Positions 33,731-42,484 of a stretch of 45,269 bases of DNA are shown in pieces. The translations under genes and the position numbers were made by a program. Under the pieces are notes generated by a model, which did no database searches, had not been told where the DNA came from, and saw only the letters and a list, made by a program, of their open reading frames with translations. Origin of the DNA: Sphingomonadales bacterium Ga0077557 (GTDB taxonomy: Bacteria > Pseudomonadota > Alphaproteobacteria > Sphingomonadales > Sphingomonadaceae); assembly GCA_001464615.1 (NCBI GenBank), contig LNFI01000024.1, forward strand, positions 1 to 45,269. Direction: 5' to 3'. How positions within the stretch are numbered: the stretch's first letter is position 1; the number at the start of each line of letters is the position of its first letter.

Positions 33731-34603
33731 ATGAATATTGCCCAGCTTTCGATCGATAGCGGGTTGGCCGATTTCGCCGATTTCGTGCATTCAGAACCGG
33801 CCATCCCAGAACGGACATTTGGTGGGCGGCAGCAGTATCGCACCATCTGGATATCAGACATCCATTTAGGCACACGTGGCTGTAATGCTGAGATGCTGAT
33901 CGATTTTCTCGATCACGTGGATAGCGAGACGCTGTATCTGGTTGGCGATATCATTGACGGGTGGCGGCTGAAGAAGAAATTCTACTGGCCGGCTGCGCAT
34001 AATGACATCGTCTGGCGGCTGCTAAAGCGCGCCAAGCGCGGCACCAAGGTAATCTATATTCCGGGCAATCATGACGAGGTTTTTCGTCAGTTTTCCGGGC
34101 TGGATTTCGGCGGCATCGCGATCCGGCGCAAGGCAATCCACCAGACCGCCGACGGGCGGCGATTGCTGGTGCTGCACGGCGATGAATTCGATGCGATCAC
34201 GCTGGCGCATAAGTGGCTCGCGCATGCGGGCGATCTCGCCTATAACGCGCTGATGGCGCTGAACCGGCTGGTCAACGCGTTTCGTCGACGCTTTAACCTG
34301 CCCTATTGGTCGCTATCGAAGCACGCGAAGGCGAAGGTGAAAAACGCAGTCGAGTTTATCTCGAATTATGAAGAGATTGTCGCACATGCAGCCGGCGCGC
34401 GCGGCGTGGATGGGGTGGTTTGCGGCCATATTCACACCGCAGAGCACCGGATGATTCAAGGTGTGGAGTATTGGAATGACGGAGATTGGGTAGAAGGTTG
34501 TACCGCATTGGTCGAGCATTTCGACGGTCGGATGGAAGTGCTCCATTGGGCGGACGAAATCGCAGTGCGGGAACTCGCCACAATGCCGGCCATGGCGGCC
34601 TGA
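33731..34603 (+). CDS. LpxH-like UDP-2,3-diacylglucosamine diphosphatase family phosphoesterase
   Basis: A 290-residue calcineurin-type metallophosphoesterase. The metal ligands are in SDIHLG (D43, H45), VGDIIDGW (D73), GNHDE (N113, H114, D115), LHGDEFD and CGHIHTAEH. The order and spacing are those of the LpxH/COG2908 group, which cleaves UDP-diacylglucosamine to lipid X in lipid A synthesis. About 35 extra N-terminal residues precede the domain. Its stop is 5 bases from the start of a glycosyltransferase, so both may work on the same lipid. A lipid other than lipid A is possible. Confidence 0.82.
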   Translation: MNIAQLSIDSGLADFADFVHSEPAIPERTFGGRQQYRTIWISDIHLGTRGCNAEMLIDFLDHVDSETLYLVGDIIDGWRLKKKFYWPAAHNDIVWRLLKRAKRGTKVIYIPGNHDEVFRQFSGLDFGGIAIRRKAIHQTADGRRLLVLHGDEFDAITLAHKWLAHAGDLAYNALMALNRLVNAFRRRFNLPYWSLSKHAKAKVKNAVEFISNYEEIVAHAAGARGVDGVVCGHIHTAEHRMIQGVEYWNDGDWVEGCTALVEHFDGRMEVLHWADEIAVRELATMPAMAA

Positions 34604-34608
34604 CGCCG

Positions 34609-35640
34609 GTGCGGATCGCAATCGCCACCGACGCGTGGAGCCCCCAGGTCAACGGTGTGGTCCGCACGCTGCAATCCGTGCGCGCCGAGCTGGAGCGCCA
34701 GGGCCATCAGGTGCTGGTGATCAGCCCTGAACATTTTTATTCGATGCCGTGTCCGACCTATCCTGAAATCAGGCTAGCCTTTGCGCGGACGTCATCAGTC
34801 GGCAAGATGCTCGCCGATTTTAACCCGCACGCGATCCATCTGGCGACGGAAGGGCCGATCTGCCTGGCGGCAAGGCGCTGGTGCCTGTCGCGCGATTTTC
34901 CTTTCACCACTGCCTATCACACCCAATTTCCGGATTATGTCTCGGCGCGAACGGGCATCGATCCGGGCTGGATCTGGCGGTACATCACCTGGTTCCATTG
35001 GCCGGCGCAGGCCGTGCTTGCCTCAACCGCCTCAATCGCGCGCACGCTGCGGACGCATGGCCTGAACAAGATCAGGCATTGGGGGCGCGGGGTGGATTTG
35101 TCGATTTTTGGCCCTCACATCACCCCCGATCCGGCGATCCGTGCGCTGGGCGGGCCGATCCAGCTTTATGTCGGCCGCGTTGCCATCGAAAAGAATATCG
35201 AGGCCTTTCTCGAAGCGAGTGTGCCAGGCGTCAAAGTGATTGTCGGCGACGGCCCTGCGCGCGCGACACTTGAAGCGAAATATCCCGAAGCGCATTTTCT
35301 GGGCCCGAAATTCGGCGCTGATCTGGCGGCTGCCTATGCCGCTGCCGATGTCTTCGTGTTCCCAAGCAAGACGGACACTTTTGGCCTGGTCATGATTGAG
35401 GCGCTGGCGTCTGGCGTGCCGGTCGCCGCTTTCCCCGTGACCGGGCCCATCGATGTCGTGAAGGCGGATATCGGCGCGATGGATGATGATCTCAATGTCG
35501 CGATCGCCGCCGCGCTGACGCGTGATCGCGCGGCCTGTGCGGCTTACGGCCGAACCTTTACCTGGGAAGCGAGCGCCCGCCAGTTTCTGGAGGCACTGGC
35601 CCCGATCCAGCTGGATGATGATGAAGCCATGGCCGCCTGA
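34609..35640 (+). CDS. glycosyltransferase family 4 (GT-B), probably glycolipid-forming
   Basis: A 343-residue GT-B enzyme. The N-terminal acceptor domain begins VRIAIATDAWSPQVNGVVRT with TAYHTQFPDYVSARTG. The C-terminal nucleotide-sugar domain has YVGRVAIEKNIEAF and the retaining EX7E-type segment FPSKTDTFGLVMIEALASG. This order matches MgtA/SQD2-like transferases that add hexose to a diacylglycerol or similar lipid. The GTG at 34609 is chosen because it lies 5 bases after the phosphatase stop; a longer frame would overlap that gene by over 100 bases. Confidence 0.88.
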   Translation: MRIAIATDAWSPQVNGVVRTLQSVRAELERQGHQVLVISPEHFYSMPCPTYPEIRLAFARTSSVGKMLADFNPHAIHLATEGPICLAARRWCLSRDFPFTTAYHTQFPDYVSARTGIDPGWIWRYITWFHWPAQAVLASTASIARTLRTHGLNKIRHWGRGVDLSIFGPHITPDPAIRALGGPIQLYVGRVAIEKNIEAFLEASVPGVKVIVGDGPARATLEAKYPEAHFLGPKFGADLAAAYAAADVFVFPSKTDTFGLVMIEALASGVPVAAFPVTGPIDVVKADIGAMDDDLNVAIAAALTRDRAACAAYGRTFTWEASARQFLEALAPIQLDDDEAMAA

Positions 35641-35718
35641 TGGCGGGTTGGCAAAATCGTCGTGTCTGTTAAGCGCCTTGCCCCGGCAGGCGATCCGCAT
35701 TAAGTCATCCGCATTACA

Positions 35719-35753
35719 GGCCGCTCCTTAACGGGGCGGCCCTTTCTGTTTTT
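35719..35753 (+). terminator. Rho-independent terminator after the glycosyltransferase
   Basis: GGCCGCTCC (35719-35727) pairs with GGGGCGGCC (35733-35741), one wobble, around a 5-base loop, followed by a T-rich run up to 35753. It ends the phosphatase-glycosyltransferase operon. The ribosome-binding site of the next gene (AAGGAG) follows directly. Confidence 0.8.
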
Positions 35754-35765
35754 AAGGAGTTTCCC

Positions 35766-36446
35766 GTGGCCCAGCCGCTCATGCCGCATGCAACCGCCTC
35801 TTGGCTCGTTGACAATACTGCGCTCAGCTTTGAGCAGATTGCTGAATTTTGTGGCCTGCATATCCTCGAAATTCAGGCGATTGCCGACGATACTGCCGCC
35901 ACCAAGTTAACGGGTCGCGATCCTTTGCGCGCGCATGAGCTGACGCAGGACGAAATCGACAAGGGCCAGGCGGATCCCAATTATCGGCTGAAGATTCTGA
36001 AGGGGCCAGAGCAGATCCGCCGGACCAAGGGCCCGCGCTACACGCCGGTTTCCAAGCGCCAGGACAAGCCCGACGGCATTGCCTGGATCATCCGCAACCA
36101 CCCCGAAATTTCGGACGGCGCGATCGGTAACCTGATCGGGACCACCCGGACGACAATCGCCGCGATCCGCGACCGTAGCCATTGGAACATCGCCAATATC
36201 ACGCCGAAGGACCCGGTTACGCTCGGCCTGTGTTCGCAGCGCGAACTTGATGCCATCGTCGCCAAGGCAGCCAAGGCAGCCGGCATCGAAGCCCCGGTTG
36301 ACAACCGCCTTGAAGGCGACCGCGCCGCGTTGATCACCGAATTGCGCGCACAGCGCGAACAGGCCGTCCGTGACGCGGAAAATGCCGGCATGGAAGAGAC
36401 TGAACTGGAAGCGCGCGGCTTCGAGGACCCCTTCAAGCGCCGCTGA
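35766..36446 (+). CDS. DUF1013 cell-cycle regulator (TrcR-like)
   Basis: A 226-residue protein of the alphaproteobacterial DUF1013 family, which includes the Caulobacter regulator TrcR. Segments LVDNTALSFEQIAEFCGLHI, RDPLRAHELTQDEI, YTPVSKRQDKPDGIAWIIRN and SDGAIGNLIGTTRTTIAAIR are family hallmarks; the last resembles a helix-turn-helix. It starts at a GTG with AAGGAG upstream, which decides the start at 35766. The C-terminus is a charged helix. It probably binds DNA or RNA polymerase in the cytosol. Confidence 0.9.
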   Translation: MAQPLMPHATASWLVDNTALSFEQIAEFCGLHILEIQAIADDTAATKLTGRDPLRAHELTQDEIDKGQADPNYRLKILKGPEQIRRTKGPRYTPVSKRQDKPDGIAWIIRNHPEISDGAIGNLIGTTRTTIAAIRDRSHWNIANITPKDPVTLGLCSQRELDAIVAKAAKAAGIEAPVDNRLEGDRAALITELRAQREQAVRDAENAGMEETELEARGFEDPFKRR

Positions 36447-36447
36447 C

Positions 36448-37557
36448 GTGACGCGCATCTCCCCCGATGCCGCGCTGGTCGCTGATGAAAGCTTTGTGGC
36501 GACCAGTCATAAAGGGCTGACCTATCCGTTCGGGCATGTCGGCCCTGAACCTGATCAGGTGATGACGGTGGCCGATGGGCTGCGCTGGGTGCGGCTGACG
36601 GTGCCGGGCCCGTTGAAGCACATTAATTGCTGGCTGATCGACGATCATGATGATCGCGGGCCGGGCGTGGCGCTGGTCGATACCGGCATGAACCTGCCAG
36701 AGGCGCGGGCGGCGTGGAAGGCGATCAGCAAGGGGCCATTGGCGGGCGTGCGCATCACCAAGGTGATCGGCACGCATTTCCACCCGGATCATATCGGCCT
36801 GGCGGGCTGGATGTGCGATCATCACGATGCGCCACTGATCATGACGCGGGGTGAATGGCTGACCGCGCGGATGCTTGCGGCCGATGCACGCGATGCCGTG
36901 CCGGCGGAAATGATCGCGATGTGGCGCGCGGCTGGCTGGGGTGAGGAGCCAATGGCGCGCGGCATGTCACGCGGGTGGAGCGGGTTTCGCCGGATCATCA
37001 CACCGCTGCCGCTTGGCTTTAGGCGGATTGTCGATGGCCAATCGCTGATGATCGGCGGGCGGCCCTGGCGGATCGTCACCGGATCAGGCCATTCGCCTGA
37101 ACATGCCTGCTTGTTCGATGAAGCGCGCGGCCTGTTCATTTCGGGCGACCAGGTGTTGCCGCGGATCAGCTCCAACGTCTCGCTGGGCGTGACTGAGCCC
37201 GAAGCCGATCCCTTGGGCGAGTGGCTCGATTCAATCGCCAAGCTGAAGAAGCTGCCGCATGATCTGATCGTGCTTCCAGGGCATGGCGACGTGTTTTCGG
37301 GGCTGCATGTCCGGCTCGACGCGCTCGACCGGGAGCATCGCGATCGGCTCGATGAACTTGCTGTGTTCATCGCCGAAGCGCCGCGACGGGCGGTCGATTG
37401 TTTCGGGCGGCTGTTCCGCCGCGCGATCGGCCCTGAGGTCTACGGCATGGCGACTGGTGAGGCGCTGGCGCATCTCCGCAGGCTCGAGGTCGAAGGGCGC
37501 GCCGTCAAGGATGTGATCGACGGCGTCTGGTGGTATCGCGCGCCGCACAAGGCTTGA
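36448..37557 (+). CDS. MBL-fold metallo-hydrolase
   Basis: A 369-residue metallo-beta-lactamase-fold protein. The metal-binding motif is GTHFHPDHIG, followed by a metal His in GSGHSPEHACL, FISGDQVLPRIS, and LPGHGDVFSGLHVR. The C-terminal winged-helix region (about residues 290-369) resembles LACTB2-type hydrolases of acyl or hydroxyacyl thioesters. The GTG at 36448 follows the DUF1013 stop by one base, indicating coupling. Its substrate cannot be deduced. Confidence 0.88.
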   Translation: MTRISPDAALVADESFVATSHKGLTYPFGHVGPEPDQVMTVADGLRWVRLTVPGPLKHINCWLIDDHDDRGPGVALVDTGMNLPEARAAWKAISKGPLAGVRITKVIGTHFHPDHIGLAGWMCDHHDAPLIMTRGEWLTARMLAADARDAVPAEMIAMWRAAGWGEEPMARGMSRGWSGFRRIITPLPLGFRRIVDGQSLMIGGRPWRIVTGSGHSPEHACLFDEARGLFISGDQVLPRISSNVSLGVTEPEADPLGEWLDSIAKLKKLPHDLIVLPGHGDVFSGLHVRLDALDREHRDRLDELAVFIAEAPRRAVDCFGRLFRRAIGPEVYGMATGEALAHLRRLEVEGRAVKDVIDGVWWYRAPHKA

Positions 37558-37609
37558 CGCCAGCGCGCCGATCTGTTCTTTTTCTGTTCTGAAAAAGGGG
37601 GGAGTCGCC

Positions 37610-38227
37610 ATGGCTGGTATTTTGACCTTCTACACCAATCCAATGTCGCGCGGGCAGATTGCGCGCTGGGCTATTGAAGAGAGCGGGGCGTCTTATGAAA
37701 CTGTCCTGCTCGATTACGCAACGACGATGAAGCAGGAGCCATTTCTGTCGATCAATCCGATGGGGAAGGTGCCGGCGATCGTGCACAACGGACAGGTCGT
37801 TACCGAATGCGCGGCGATTTGCGCCTATCTTGCCGAAGCTTTCCCCGATGCCGGGCTTGCCCCTACGCCAGCCGAGCGCGCTGACTATTATCGCTGGCTG
37901 TTTTTTGGCGCGGGGCCGCTGGAACAAGCGGTCACGAACCGCGCAATGGGTTTTGCACCGACCGATGATCAAGGGCGAATGGCCGGTTACGGCAATTACG
38001 ATCTCGCGGTTGATGTGCTCGAAAAGGCGGTAGCGGCATCGCCCTATATCGCGGGTGACCGGTTTACCGCCGCCGATGTCTATGTCGGATCGCAAGTCAT
38101 TTGGGGCGTGCAGTTCGGTACTCTACCCAAGCGTGCGGCGTTCGAGGCCTATATCGCTCGACTGGTCTCGCGCGATGCCTATGTCCGCGCCAAGGGAATT
38201 GATTTGGCGCTGATTGCTGAGGCGTAA
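37610..38227 (+). CDS. glutathione S-transferase
   Basis: A 205-residue enzyme. The N-terminal thioredoxin fold begins LTFYTNPMSRGQIARWAIEE with Ser in the active-site SRGQ loop, and INPMGKVPAIVHNGQVVTEC supplies the cis-Pro and glutathione contacts. The helical domain contains YIAGDRFTAADVYVGSQVIW. It differs clearly from the transferase at 31639, so the two are not recent duplicates. GGGGGG and GAG precede the ATG. Confidence 0.92.
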   Translation: MAGILTFYTNPMSRGQIARWAIEESGASYETVLLDYATTMKQEPFLSINPMGKVPAIVHNGQVVTECAAICAYLAEAFPDAGLAPTPAERADYYRWLFFGAGPLEQAVTNRAMGFAPTDDQGRMAGYGNYDLAVDVLEKAVAASPYIAGDRFTAADVYVGSQVIWGVQFGTLPKRAAFEAYIARLVSRDAYVRAKGIDLALIAEA

Positions 38228-38247
38228 GCCACGGCCTGACGGGGCTG

Positions 38248-38451
38248 TTAGCCCATCATCGCCTGTCGCCGCGCTGGCAGCGCAGCCATCACCTTGGCGC
38301 GCCATTCAGCGCTGCCGCTCGTCCAGCCAGCGATTTCGTGCAGCGACCGCGCGCAGCCCGTGCAGAGCTGGGATGCCGGATCGATGGCGCAGATATTGAT
38401 GCAAGGGCTGTCGATCGTCTGAATCGGTACGCGTTCGACAATGCCCGACAT
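38248..38451 (-). CDS. DUF1289 protein
   Basis: A 67-residue protein with the DUF1289 cysteine pattern SPCINICAIDPASQLCTGCA followed by RSLHEIAGW. The four cysteines (C17, C21, C30, C33) probably bind zinc or an Fe-S cluster. Function unknown. It starts 8 bases past the stop of the helicase gene on the same strand and is probably co-transcribed with it. Confidence 0.88.
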   Translation of the reverse strand: MSGIVERVPIQTIDSPCINICAIDPASQLCTGCARSLHEIAGWTSGSAEWRAKVMAALPARRQAMMG

Positions 38452-38459
38452 AGCGTGCG

Positions 38460-39911
38460 TCAGCTGATCTTGGCGCGCAGGAAATCCGGCAACGGGCCGT
38501 TCCAGCCGCCATCATCGTCGCCGTCATCAATCGCCGTCGTTCGGGCCGGCGCTGGTTTGGCCTTTGGCGGCATTGGCTTGGCCGTTGCCGTTGGGGCCGA
38601 ATTCGGCGCAGCGCGCGCTGGCCGTGCGGCAGGCTGCGCGCGTTCGGCATGGGCATCGATCAGACGATCATCATCGAATGTTGGCGCGGCCGCGGGCGCC
38701 GCAGGTTCGGGCTTGGCGGCAGCCTTGGCGGCGGGCTTACGCCGGGACTTGCGTGGTGCCCGCTCATCCTCGTCGGCAGGGCTGTCGACAGGTCCGCTTT
38801 CGCTGGCGAAACGGTCGATTTTCTGCCCCGTCAGCTTTTCGATATTGGCGATATTCTCAGCATCGTCGGGCGTGACGAAAGTGAAGGCAACACCCGTCGC
38901 CCCTGCGCGGCCAGTGCGGCCGATGCGGTGGACATAATCGTCCGGGTGCCAAGGCGCATCATAATTGAAGACGTGGCTCACGCCCTTGATATCCAGCCCG
39001 CGCGCGGCGACGTCAGACGCGACCAGGATGTTGACATCGCCTGCCTTGAACCGGTCAAGCTCGGCGATACGTTGCGATTGTTCCATGTCGCCATGGATTT
39101 CGCTGGAGCGATAGCGGCCGCGCTGCAGCGATTTGTTGAGCTCGCGCACCGTCGTCTTGCGGTTGCAGAAGATGATGGCGGTCTTGACATCTTCGGCGCC
39201 GAGCAGCTCGCGCAGCCGGTCCTTTTTCTTCGATGCCGAGACCGAAACCACCCATTGCTTGATGTTGACATTGGCGGTGGCCGGCCGAGCGACTTCGACC
39301 ATTTTCGGGTTTTCAAGAAATTTGTCCGCCAGCCGCTTGATCGGGGCAGGCATGGTCGCGGAAAACAGCAGGGTCTGGCGCTGCTTGGGCAGCTTGGTGC
39401 AGATTTCCTCGATATCGGGGATGAAGCCCATGTCGAGCATCCGGTCGGCTTCGTCGATCACCAGCAGCGAGCAGCCATTGAGCATGATCTTGCCGCGACC
39501 GAAAAGATCCATCAGGCGGCCGGGGGTCGCAATCAGCACGTCAACGCCCTTTTCAAGCGCCGCAAGCTGGTCGGTCATCGAGACGCCGCCGATCAGTAGC
39601 GCCATCGAAAGCTTGTGATATTTGCCGTATTTCTCGAAATTTTCGGCGACCTGCGCGGCAAGTTCGCGCGTTGGCTCGAGGATCAGTGAGCGCGGCATGC
39701 GTGCACGACTGCGGCCCTGGGCCAGAATATCGATCATCGGCAGCACGAAGGACGCGGTCTTGCCTGTGCCTGTCTGCGCAACGCCGATCATATCGCGCAT
39801 CATCAGGATCGAGGGGATTGCGCTCGCCTGGATGGGGGTGGGCACAGTATAGCCCGAATCCTCGATTGCGCGAAGAAGTTCGTCAGATAGGCCGAGATCG
39901 GCAAAGGTCAT
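38460..39911 (-). CDS. DEAD-box RNA helicase (RhlE-like)
   Basis: A 483-residue ATP-dependent RNA helicase. The Q-motif ends TPIQASAIP near residues 25-33, motif I is AQTGTGKT at 45-52, motif II is DEAD (VIDEADRMLD near 150), motif III is SAT and motif VI is HRIGRTGR. The C-terminal 110 residues are low-complexity Lys/Ala/Pro-rich and probably bind RNA. The ATG at 39911 is chosen because the helicase fold begins there. It probably aids ribosome assembly or RNA turnover. Confidence 0.93.
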   Translation of the reverse strand: MTFADLGLSDELLRAIEDSGYTVPTPIQASAIPSILMMRDMIGVAQTGTGKTASFVLPMIDILAQGRSRARMPRSLILEPTRELAAQVAENFEKYGKYHKLSMALLIGGVSMTDQLAALEKGVDVLIATPGRLMDLFGRGKIMLNGCSLLVIDEADRMLDMGFIPDIEEICTKLPKQRQTLLFSATMPAPIKRLADKFLENPKMVEVARPATANVNIKQWVVSVSASKKKDRLRELLGAEDVKTAIIFCNRKTTVRELNKSLQRGRYRSSEIHGDMEQSQRIAELDRFKAGDVNILVASDVAARGLDIKGVSHVFNYDAPWHPDDYVHRIGRTGRAGATGVAFTFVTPDDAENIANIEKLTGQKIDRFASESGPVDSPADEDERAPRKSRRKPAAKAAAKPEPAAPAAAPTFDDDRLIDAHAERAQPAARPARAAPNSAPTATAKPMPPKAKPAPARTTAIDDGDDDGGWNGPLPDFLRAKIS

Positions 39912-40026
39912 GCTGTGTCCGGAAAAAGGGTCCGCTGGCAGCGGGCCTGAAAGCAATAGTGGCGGTTGCGGATTCCGCCCCAAATGTCAAGATTTGCCTT
40001 GGGGCAGGCCGAAAGCCCGATCGGTT

Positions 40027-40497
40027 TCAGCGCTTGCGGCGCAATTCCCTAAACGCCTCGATCCGGCAGGAATCGCCCGATCGTGATCGGATGGCATCTC
40101 GCTTGGCGCAAATCATGCCATCAAGCGTGCGGCGGATATACAGGCCGGCATAGAAATCGATCGCTGGACAATCATCGTCGAATTTGGCGCGCAGCCTGCG
40201 GCCCTCGATGGTGAGGAAATCCACACTTTCGGTCCGGCTGACGGCAACACCCGTTATCGATGTGATCGCGAGGCATTTATCGGCCTTCACCTCTTTCCAT
40301 CGGATCGGCGACGCCGCGATTTGTTGAGGCACGCGCGGTGAATCGGGCAGCTTGGGCACGCGAATCACAATGCGTTGGCGATAGGTCATAATGCCATATT
40401 GAACCGTCTGCCTCGCCTGCCCGCTTTTTTCGGGCATCGGTGCAGCAAACAGCAGCATGAGTGCGGGGGAGAGCAGGACAGTCATCATGAGAAGCAA
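40027..40497 (-). CDS. hypothetical exported protein
   Basis: A 156-residue protein with a hydrophobic signal-like N-terminus (MLLMMTVLLSPALMLLFAAP). A basic, mostly beta-predicted body contains four cysteines, at CLAITS, DDCPAID, MICAKRD and DSCRIEA; these could form two disulfides in the periplasm. I recognise no domain. It lies after the helicase gene on the same strand and appears to have its own promoter. Codon use matches its neighbours. Confidence 0.65.
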   Translation of the reverse strand: MLLMMTVLLSPALMLLFAAPMPEKSGQARQTVQYGIMTYRQRIVIRVPKLPDSPRVPQQIAASPIRWKEVKADKCLAITSITGVAVSRTESVDFLTIEGRRLRAKFDDDCPAIDFYAGLYIRRTLDGMICAKRDAIRSRSGDSCRIEAFRELRRKR

Positions 40498-40601
40498 CGC
40501 TGTTAACCCAGATGGTTGAACAGCGGATGAATTGGCGGCGATTTTTTCGACATGGCTGGCCGCCCGTTAGCTCTTCGCCGGAGCGCCAACTTGCCCGCAG
40601 C

Positions 40602-40751
40602 TCAGTCTGGCCTGCGCCCCGGCGACGGGGCGGGAGCACCGACATTGCCGTTGGCGGGTGGCGATGCAATCGCGCCACCCTCATTATCCCATCGCGATAG
40701 CGCACGCTTGCGAAGCGCCGATGCTTTTTTGGGAGGGTCAGCATCTGTCAT
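40602..40751 (-). CDS. small basic protein of unknown function (49 residues)
   Basis: From the ATG at 40751 this frame reads MTDADPPKKASALRKRALSR, then WDNEGGAIASPP, and ends GRRPD before a TGA at 40602. The Lys/Arg-rich part followed by WDNEGG resembles short hypothetical proteins I recall from sphingomonads. The ribosome-binding site is weak (TTGGA). It lies in a gap of nearly 500 bases and is the best candidate gene there; the rest of 40498-40981 shows only the promoter of the dehydrogenase gene. Confidence 0.5.
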   Translation of the reverse strand: MTDADPPKKASALRKRALSRWDNEGGAIASPPANGNVGAPAPSPGRRPD

Positions 40752-40981
40752 TCGGTGGTCCAATAAGTTGCCAAATTTAAAATGGCCGGCGAATTATGGC
40801 GTATTGATAACGTCTAGGCTTTGTTTTTGGTCCTGAATCGATTTCAGCGGATAGTCATCTGCCCATAAGCAGTTTCTTGGCCAGCGAACCCTGCCGTGCG
40901 TCGCTTCGGCAGAAAGTCCGGTCGTGATTCCACGCGCTGCGCGATGGACGGCGGCGGGCATCATGCTAAGACCCGTGGGAA

Positions 40982-42430
40982 ATGACCGCCGCGCAAACTT
41001 CCCTGATCGAGACCCTGAAGGATCGCCTTGGCAGCAAGGTGGTGATCACCGACGGTAATGATATTGCGCCCTGGCTGGTGGATTGGCGCGGACGATATCA
41101 TGGCGCGGCCGCGGCGATTCTGGCCCCAGCGACGACGGCCGACGTCGCCATGATCGTGGCTGCTGCGGCTGAAGCCGGGGTGCCGCTGGTGCCGCAGGGT
41201 GGGAATACATCGATGGTCGGGGGCGCGACCCCGCCTAGCGATGGATCGGCGCTGATCCTGTCGCTGCGGCGCATGAACCGCATTCGTCACATTGATGCCG
41301 GGGCTAATCTCGCGGTGGCCGAGGCGGGGGTTATCCTTGCCGATCTGCATGATGCCGTCCACGAACAGCACCGGCGTTTCCCGTTGACACTTGGCGCGCG
41401 TGGCAGCGCGACGATTGGGGGGCTTGCGTCCACCAATGCCGGTGGCACCCAGGTCTTGCGCTTTGGCACGATGCGCGCGCTGGTCGCTGGCGTTGAGGCA
41501 GTATTGCCCGATGGATCGGTGCATGACGGGCTAACCGCGCTGAAAAAAGACAATCGCGGCTATGATTTGAATCAGTTGCTGGTTGGCGCAGAAGGAACGC
41601 TGGGCGTCATCACGGCGGTAACGCTGCGGCTGGTGGCCGATGTCAGCGCGCGCGCGGTGGCATGGGTGGGGGTGGCCAATCCGGCTGATGCGCTGGCGCT
41701 GCTGCGGCGGATGGAAGCCGCCACCGATTGCATCGAAAGCTTTGAAATCGTCCCGGATCACTCGCTGCAGCTCGTCATCGACCATGTGCCCGGCGCGCGC
41801 GCGCCGTTGACGGGCCAGCATCCCTGGCATGTCCTTATCGAGGCTGTGGCAACTGCTGCTGATGCCGAATCGCCGGCCGCCATCGTGGAGCGGCTGCTGA
41901 CTGGCGCGATCGGTGATGGTCTGGTCGCTGATGCAGTGATTGCCGCCAGCGAGGCCCAGGCCGACGCATTTTGGCGGCTGCGCGATTCGATCTCGGCGGC
42001 GGAACGCGCCAGTGGTCCGGCCGTGCAGCATGATATCTCGGTGCCCGTGGCAGGGATGCCCGGTTTCATGATCGCCGCCGCGCGTGCAGTCGAAGCGCGT
42101 TTCCCCGGTACCAGCGCCGGTGCTTTTGGCCATTTGGGGGATGGCAATGTGCATTTTCACGTGCGCGCGCCTAAAGATGTCGATGCCGAAACATGGTATG
42201 CTGAACAGGCCGTGCTGATTACGCCCTACGTCAATGATCTTGTCGTCGCGGCAGGCGGGTCTATTTCTGCTGAACATGGGATCGGCCAGATGAAGCTGCA
42301 CGAGTTGGAACGGCTGTCCTCGCCCGCCCGGCTGGGGATGCTCCGCGCGATCAAGCTGGCGCTCGATCCGGGACAGATCATGAATCCCGGCAAGCTCGTA
42401 GCGCTTGCGCCAGCGCGCCGGGCACCATAG
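40982..42430 (+). CDS. FAD-linked D-2-hydroxyacid dehydrogenase (GlcD/D2HGDH-like)
   Basis: A 482-residue flavoprotein. The PCMH-type FAD-binding domain has VPQGGNTSMVGGATPPSDGS and LGARGSATIGGLASTNAGGT, with DNRGYDLNQLLVGAEGTLGV. The C-terminal domain has GHLGDGNVHFHV and AEHGIGQMK, whose His residues bind the metal and substrate. This is the pattern of D-2-hydroxyglutarate dehydrogenases and D-lactate/glycolate oxidase GlcD subunits. No glcE/glcF genes are adjacent, which favours the single-subunit type. The substrate is not settled. Confidence 0.9.
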   Translation: MTAAQTSLIETLKDRLGSKVVITDGNDIAPWLVDWRGRYHGAAAAILAPATTADVAMIVAAAAEAGVPLVPQGGNTSMVGGATPPSDGSALILSLRRMNRIRHIDAGANLAVAEAGVILADLHDAVHEQHRRFPLTLGARGSATIGGLASTNAGGTQVLRFGTMRALVAGVEAVLPDGSVHDGLTALKKDNRGYDLNQLLVGAEGTLGVITAVTLRLVADVSARAVAWVGVANPADALALLRRMEAATDCIESFEIVPDHSLQLVIDHVPGARAPLTGQHPWHVLIEAVATAADAESPAAIVERLLTGAIGDGLVADAVIAASEAQADAFWRLRDSISAAERASGPAVQHDISVPVAGMPGFMIAAARAVEARFPGTSAGAFGHLGDGNVHFHVRAPKDVDAETWYAEQAVLITPYVNDLVVAAGGSISAEHGIGQMKLHELERLSSPARLGMLRAIKLALDPGQIMNPGKLVALAPARRAP

Positions 42431-42484
42431 AGGCGGCGCCAACTCGCCATTCGGCTTGTATCTATTTTTTTGACGGAGATGATG

